Shown here in pieces: positions 42,797 to 46,898 of a DNA stretch of 46,898 nucleotides (its first letter is position 1; every line of letters starts with the position of its first letter). The notes beneath the pieces are model-generated. The model did not search any database. It was not told the DNA's origin and saw nothing but the letters and a program-made list of their open reading frames with translations. The stretch lies in NCBI GenBank assembly GCA_002343485.1, contig DDST01000181.1, positions 1 through 46,898 on the forward strand, in the 5' to 3' direction. The translations under genes and the position numbers were made by a program. Origin of the DNA: Proteobacteria bacterium UBA2383 (GTDB lineage: Bacteria; Pseudomonadota; Gammaproteobacteria; Competibacterales; Competibacteraceae).

Positions 42797-44509
42797 ATGT
42801 CGTTAGGTTTATTGGCGCTGGTCGCCTTTTTACCGATCGCTGTCGCGCTGGTTTTGATGGCAGGACTGCGTTGGCCGGCGACCAGAGCAATGCCTCTGGC
42901 CTGGCTGGTGTGCGTTCTCGGTGCACTGTTCGCCTGGAATTTGCCCATTGGCTATATCGCCGCCCTGTCCGTTCAAGGCGTCATCACAGCGGTCGGCATT
43001 CTGATCATCGTCTTCGGTGCGATCATTATTCTGTACACGCTCAAGTATTCGGGTGGTATGGAGACCATCCAGCATGGGATGCAGAATATTTCCGGTGACC
43101 GCCGGGTTCAGGCGATCATCATCGGCTACATGTTCGCGGCCTTCATCGAGGGCGCTGCCGGTTTCGGCACGCCCGCCGCCTTGGCCGCGCCGTTGCTCTT
43201 GAGTCTTGGCTTTCCGCCGTTGGCTGCTGCGGTCATCTGCCTGGTGTTCAACTCCTTCCCGGTGACTTTCGGCGCGGTGGGCACCCCGGTCATTCTTGGT
43301 ATGAAGTATCTTCAGCCCTTGGCTAAAACGGCCATTGCTTCGGGTGCGCCCGGTCTGAATTTTGGCTCCGGCGAGGAGTTCAATATGCTGATCGGTCAAT
43401 GGGCGTCCGTGCTGCATTTTCCGATGATCTTCATTCTGCCGGTGTTCATGCTGGGGTTTATCACGCGCTTTTTCGGCCCGAACCGTTCCTGGGCCGACGG
43501 CTTCAAGGCTTGGAAGTTTTGCATTTTCGCGGCGGTGTCTTTCTCGGTACCCTATCTATTCTTCGCCTGGTTCGTGGGTCCCGAATTCCCGTCGCTGATC
43601 GGGGGTTTGGCGGGTCTTGGCATCATCGTCGCTGGCGCTAAAAAGGGGTTTTGCGTGCCCAAGGAAACTTGGGATTTCGGTCACGACGACCAGTGGGACC
43701 CCGACTGGACCGGTGACATCAAGGGGTCTAACACCAATGAGTTCACCAGCCACATGAGCCAGTTCAAAGCCTGGCTGCCCTACATCCTGATCGGTCTGAT
43801 TCTGGTGCTGACCCGGATTCCCGATCTAGGCCTCAAGGGCTGGCTTGCTGCGCAGAAGATTAGCTTTGGCAATATCCTGGGCTATCAGAGTGTCAGCGGT
43901 TCCATCGACTATCTGTATCTGCCCGGCACCATTCCGTTCATGCTGGTGGCGCTTCTAACCATTTTGATTCATGGCATGCGCGGTGAAGCGGTACAGAAAG
44001 CCTGGAGCGAATCGATTGCCAAGATGAAGAATCCGTCCATTGCGCTGTTTTTTGCGGTGGCGCTGGTGTCGATCTTTCGCGGTTCCGGCATCGCCGATCC
44101 GCTGTTGAATCCTCACACGTATCCATCCATGCCGCTGGCGATGGCTCAGGCCGTCGCGGGTATCGCGGGCAATGCTTGGCCGATGGTGGCGTCTTATGTG
44201 GGCGGTTTGGGGGCGTTCATCACCGGTTCTAACACGGTGTCTGACCTGTTGTTTGCTGAGTTCCAATGGGGTGTTGCGGCGCAGCTTGAGTTGCCGCGTC
44301 AGATCATTGTGGCGGCGCAAGCGGCGGGTGGCGCGATGGGCAATATGGTGTGCATCCACAATATCGTGGCGGTGTGTGCGGTAGTCGGTCTTTCAGGCCG
44401 GGAAGGGATTATCTTGCGGCGCACGGTGTGGCCGTTCCTGCTGTATGGCATCGTGGTCGGCATCCTGGCCAGTCTGATGTCCTTCGTGTTCTTCCCCAAT
44501 CTGTTCTAG
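42797..44509 (+). CDS. lldP: L-/D-lactate permease (LctP/LldP family)
   Basis: LldP is an inner-membrane proton symporter for lactate and glycolate. The start at 42797 follows AAAGGAG (42784-42790) and gives MSLGLLALVAFLPIAVALVL; upstream in-frame starts lack a ribosome site. The 570-residue protein has about 12-14 membrane segments, with family motifs FIEGAAGFGTPAALAAPLL and NSFPVTFGAVGTPV, and near the end GGLGAFITGSNTVSDLLF and AAGGAMGNMVCIHNIVAVCA. It lies downstream of the D-lactate dehydrogenase gene, as in Pseudomonas lactate loci. Confidence 0.95.
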   Translation: MSLGLLALVAFLPIAVALVLMAGLRWPATRAMPLAWLVCVLGALFAWNLPIGYIAALSVQGVITAVGILIIVFGAIIILYTLKYSGGMETIQHGMQNISGDRRVQAIIIGYMFAAFIEGAAGFGTPAALAAPLLLSLGFPPLAAAVICLVFNSFPVTFGAVGTPVILGMKYLQPLAKTAIASGAPGLNFGSGEEFNMLIGQWASVLHFPMIFILPVFMLGFITRFFGPNRSWADGFKAWKFCIFAAVSFSVPYLFFAWFVGPEFPSLIGGLAGLGIIVAGAKKGFCVPKETWDFGHDDQWDPDWTGDIKGSNTNEFTSHMSQFKAWLPYILIGLILVLTRIPDLGLKGWLAAQKISFGNILGYQSVSGSIDYLYLPGTIPFMLVALLTILIHGMRGEAVQKAWSESIAKMKNPSIALFFAVALVSIFRGSGIADPLLNPHTYPSMPLAMAQAVAGIAGNAWPMVASYVGGLGAFITGSNTVSDLLFAEFQWGVAAQLELPRQIIVAAQAAGGAMGNMVCIHNIVAVCAVVGLSGREGIILRRTVWPFLLYGIVVGILASLMSFVFFPNLF

Positions 44510-44521
44510 GGCGGGCAAGAA

Positions 44522-44550
44522 GATCAGCCGCCAGGGATGGGCGGTTGATC
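44522..44550. terminator. Long hairpin after lldP, shared with a convergent gene end
   Basis: GATCAGCCGCC (44522-44532) pairs with GGCGGTTGATC (44540-44550) over 11 positions with one G-T wobble and a seven-base loop. It begins 13 bp after the lldP stop, and the stop of the leftward small gene lies inside it. No strong T-run follows on either side, so it may protect or process messenger ends rather than terminate on its own. Confidence 0.55.
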
Positions 44551-44864
44551 CTTGGGGTTAATCCGTCCGCTCGTGTCGCTGGTTGCGTTGGCGCGGTCGG
44601 TTTTAACCTGTTCGTCGAGCTGTTTGATCGCTTCGGTAAATTCGGCGGCCCATCCCTTGGTTTCATCGTTGACGATGCCGAGCGCTTTTTTGTGAAATCG
44701 CCAAATCTGTTCCAGCAGCATCGTTGCTTTTGCGAGCCGGCGATTTCGTTGGTCGTCGTGATTTGCTGGAAATCCTCGATGACTGGCATCACTGCCAATT
44801 CATCGTGGTCACTGACCGGAGAAGCTTTACGAAAGCGTAAAATCCCCTTGATAAATTCGATCAC
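44524..44864 (-). pseudogene. Small unknown gene with a probable single-base frameshift
   Basis: Two overlapping leftward frames join into one plausible protein of about 113 residues. The first begins at GTG 44864, MIEFIKGILRFRKASPVSDH, and reads naturally to ITTTNE. The second reads NRRLAKATMLLEQIWRFHKK and ends QPPIPGG. Restoring one base in the short T-run at 44744-44746 on the + strand fuses them exactly. The product would be charged and helical, with no membrane segment or signal peptide. I do not recognise a family. It could be a sequencing error or a real mutation. No clear ribosome site precedes the GTG. Confidence 0.5.
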
Positions 44865-44932
44865 AGAACAGTAAACACTCTACCGCGTATTGGTGGGATA
44901 CAGTGCCGCTTTCTCCGCCGGTTTTCACTCAC

Positions 44933-45103
44933 TCAGCGAATGGCCATCAAAAAGTACAGTGTCATTGCCAGCAGATAGATGAGGTCTTTGTCTGCGCCGA
45001 GATACCCGGCGCTATAAGTGATAGCCAGTCCTCCATAGATAGCCCGATGGAACATATGGTTGACGTTCATCTTCGCCATTTTTGCTTTCATTCGCTCGAT
45101 CAT
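44933..45103 (-). CDS. Small membrane protein, 56 residues, unknown function
   Basis: I do not recognise this protein. ATG 45103 is preceded by GGAG with a six-base spacer, a good ribosome site. The N-terminus MIERMKAKMAKMNVNHMF is basic and amphipathic. Two short hydrophobic segments follow: about 20-35 (RAIYGGLAITYSAGYLG) and about 40-55 (LIYLLAMTLYFLMAI), separated by ADKD. That fits a small helical hairpin in the membrane. It is transcribed divergently from the XRE-NTPase gene with a palindrome between them, and in the same direction as the frameshifted small gene 68 bp further on. Confidence 0.6.
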   Translation of the reverse strand: MIERMKAKMAKMNVNHMFHRAIYGGLAITYSAGYLGADKDLIYLLAMTLYFLMAIR

Positions 45104-45123
45104 CTTCTTCTCCAAAAAGTGAT

Positions 45124-45141
45124 GAGCGGAGGCCTCTGCTC
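45124..45141. promoter_or_regulatory. 18-bp palindrome in the divergent gap, candidate XRE operator
   Basis: GAGCGGAGGCCTCTGCTC is a palindrome in which eight of nine base pairs match; the odd pair is G-T. It lies 20 bp before the small membrane protein gene and 90 bp before the XRE-NTPase gene. XRE-family proteins usually bind such dyads. A role in autoregulation of both genes is inferred. Confidence 0.5.
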
Positions 45142-45231
45142 GTTTACGGTTTGCGAGACTATTATCTCTGGTTGCTCGTACGTCCCACGAGGGCGAATTA
45201 GGACGAAATACAGGTCGAAACAGGTGAATTT

Positions 45232-46898
45232 ATGACGAAAAGCTTCGGTGAATTTTTCGGAGACCTGATCCGAGAACGGAGAGAGGCCGAAGGCCGCTCA
45301 CAAAAATGGCTTGCACTCGAAGCGTTTGATGACCCGGAGAAAGTACGGCGTATCGGTGATTTGGAAAGAGGGAAGATCAAGAATCCGCACGCCAATACCA
45401 TCGCGAAAATTGCGAAAGCCCTCGGCATTGAAAATGAAGTGGCCACTCTGAGAAAGCGAGTGCCATCGCCGGGCCAGAAGGCGTCAGATGGTGTTTATGC
45501 CCCGTGCGAACCGAGTTCGGATCAACCGCATCTCAGCAAGCCGCCGCGTATCACCAACATCAACTACTACGGTGCACGCTCTCTTGACGTTCTCGGTCGG
45601 GATGCTGAGTTTTCTCAATTGAGCAACTTTTTGGAGGCGGATAGGCCGTTTGCCTGGCTGCAACTGGCCGGCGTCGGTGGCCAAGGTAAAAGCCGGCTGG
45701 CCTTGGAACTCACCCTTCGCGCGGAGAAAGAAAAGGATTGGGCGGCCGGTTTGCTTGAGACAAAAGATCTCGAAGCGTTTGGTGACGGTTGGAGTCGATG
45801 GCAACCGGACAAACCCCATCTGCTCGTTGTCGACTATGTTGTCGGGCGGGAAGACAAGATCCGCACGGTGTTTAAGGAGCTCGCCCGGCGCAGCAATGAA
45901 TTGCGTGCTCCCGTGCGTTTGCTGCTGCTGGAACGGCAACGTTGGGACAGGGGCGGCCTCGGGACGATCAAAGAGGCTGCGTTCCGCCGGCAAGCCTTTG
46001 GTATGGACGACTCTAGCGGGCGCGCCGAGTGGTTTCTCAAGCTCGCCGAGCGCCACGACGGAAATGACAGCGACTTGATGGACACGCGGTTCGAGTCAGG
46101 CGTGCTTGAACTCGAACCGCTCGATGGAGCATCGCTGGTCTCTATCGTGCGTCAGGTGGCCCAGATCGGCGGAACTGAGCTTTCGCTTTCGCTTTCCGAT
46201 TCCGCGATCAAGGAGCAGCTTGCACACATCGATAAGGACGGTCGTCCTCTCTACGGCTATTTCCTCGGGCAGGCCCTGGCGAGTGGGACGCGATTTCAGG
46301 GCTGGACCCGGGAGGACTTGCTTGACGACGCCCTAAACCGAGACTACCAAAGCCGCTGGAGTAGGAATTGCCACGGTGTAGCGCCGTTGTTGGGAGACGA
46401 CGACCCTGCATTGCGCATCGCCGTTTTGGCGACCATGACCCGGGAAATCGACTGCCGAGTTGCATCACGCCGGGGTCTCCTGCCCAAGATTGATGCGACG
46501 ACGCGACGCCAAGCATTGGTGTTGACCGATTCGCCACTCGATACGGGCGCTCATGGTCCGAGTCAAATCATCCGGGCATTACAGCCCGATCTACTTGGCG
46601 AATGGCTCCTACTGACGTCGTTCGAGGAAGGACTTCCAGGGAGCGAGCTGCTGGAGATCGCTTGGCGTTACGCGCCCACGGAGGTCGCAAGCTTCCTGCA
46701 GAGGCTCTCCCAGGACTTTCCCGACCGTCCAGTCACTGTAGCGATGCTTGAGCAAGACCCGCCTGATACCGGTTCTGCAGAGGCTTTAGCTCAAGTTGCC
46801 GCTGCGATCATTGTGCACCTTTATCGCGCTCGGTGTCCCTTCCCTGCCCGAATCGTCGAGGCCCTGAAAGATGCGGCCAAGGCGGGCGATGGCCGGGC
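45232..46898 (+). CDS. XRE helix-turn-helix plus P-loop NTPase (STAND-like), 3' end outside the window
   Basis: The frame is open from ATG 45232 (after AGGTGA) to the window end, 555 full codons with no stop. Residues 8-66 form an XRE-type helix-turn-helix: FGDLIRERREAEGRSQKWLA, then IGDLERGKIKNPHANTIAKI. After a linker, VLGRDAEFSQL (120-130) opens a P-loop domain with Walker A GVGGQGKS (147-154), Walker B LLVVDY ending at Asp201, and LLLLER (230-235), like the sensor-1 arginine of STAND NTPases. From about 300 on the chain is helical with leucine-rich, repeat-like character. Family knowledge suggests a signal-responsive switch, possibly in phage defence. The trigger and the C-terminal part are unknown. 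Confidence 0.8.
   Translation, partial: MTKSFGEFFGDLIRERREAEGRSQKWLALEAFDDPEKVRRIGDLERGKIKNPHANTIAKIAKALGIENEVATLRKRVPSPGQKASDGVYAPCEPSSDQPHLSKPPRITNINYYGARSLDVLGRDAEFSQLSNFLEADRPFAWLQLAGVGGQGKSRLALELTLRAEKEKDWAAGLLETKDLEAFGDGWSRWQPDKPHLLVVDYVVGREDKIRTVFKELARRSNELRAPVRLLLLERQRWDRGGLGTIKEAAFRRQAFGMDDSSGRAEWFLKLAERHDGNDSDLMDTRFESGVLELEPLDGASLVSIVRQVAQIGGTELSLSLSDSAIKEQLAHIDKDGRPLYGYFLGQALASGTRFQGWTREDLLDDALNRDYQSRWSRNCHGVAPLLGDDDPALRIAVLATMTREIDCRVASRRGLLPKIDATTRRQALVLTDSPLDTGAHGPSQIIRALQPDLLGEWLLLTSFEEGLPGSELLEIAWRYAPTEVASFLQRLSQDFPDRPVTVAMLEQDPPDTGSAEALAQVAAAIIVHLYRARCPFPARIVEALKDAAKAGDGR

Noticed and set aside
1..46898. CRISPR arrays, tRNA or rRNA genes, insertion sequences, prophage
   Set aside because: No regularly spaced direct repeats, cloverleaf or rRNA-like stretches, transposase or integrase frames were recognised on either strand.

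Overview
The window is a gammaproteobacterial chromosome segment. The order mraZ-rsmH-ftsL-ftsI-murE-murF-mraY-murD-ftsW-murG-murC-ddl-ftsQ-ftsA-ftsZ-lpxC-secA is that of Escherichia coli, with murB and secM absent. It is followed by argJ, mutT and the leftward zapD-coaE-pilD-pilC-pilB block that is common in gammaproteobacteria. HemB is of the aspartate-rich, magnesium-type seen in Pseudomonas. Gene content fits an environmental gammaproteobacterium. Codon and protein flavour suggest something near Competibacteraceae, but that is a guess.

Region 1 (1-22.6 kb, + strand) is the division and cell wall (dcw) cluster. It opens with a promoter and three MraZ boxes, runs through 15 tightly packed genes to ftsZ, then lpxC (ended by a strong terminator), secA, argJ and mutT. 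Many junctions are four-base ATGA/GTGA overlaps, so the genes are probably translationally coupled. Together they make the UDP-MurNAc-pentapeptide, lipid I and lipid II, the septal synthase and the Z ring.

Region 2 (23.0-28.4 kb, - strand) is the pilB-pilC-pilD-coaE-zapD operon: type IV pilus assembly ATPase, platform protein and prepilin peptidase, then coenzyme A synthesis and a Z-ring crosslinker. No pilin gene is adjacent.

Region 3 (28.5-34.5 kb) is mixed. It holds a decayed 5' fragment of a PhoX-like (DUF839) phosphatase gene, an orphan TAXI-type solute-binding protein, a cyclic-nucleotide-binding protein with a receiver-like N-terminus, thrH, ppx/gppA and a sterol-desaturase-family membrane protein.

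Region 4 (34.5-37.1 kb) is a hemB - unknown - aroE operon with four-base overlaps at both joints.

Region 5 (37.1-44.5 kb) is a lactate locus. A PdhR/LldR-type regulator leads a leftward unit with otsB and a TSUP exporter. Divergently, a D-lactate dehydrogenase (FAD/Fe-S) and a lactate permease run rightward. The gap between them holds two near-identical palindromes 53 bp apart, one lying over the -10/+1 of a good promoter.

Region 6 (44.5-46.9 kb) is accessory DNA. It has a small frameshifted gene, a 56-residue membrane protein, an 18-bp palindrome, and a large XRE-HTH plus P-loop NTPase (STAND-like) gene that runs off the window. This is the most likely place for an undescribed, possibly defence-related, system. 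A dispersed hairpin repeat (CTCC...GGGAGAGGG type) sits at four gene ends across the window. No rRNA, tRNA, CRISPR array or insertion sequence was seen.
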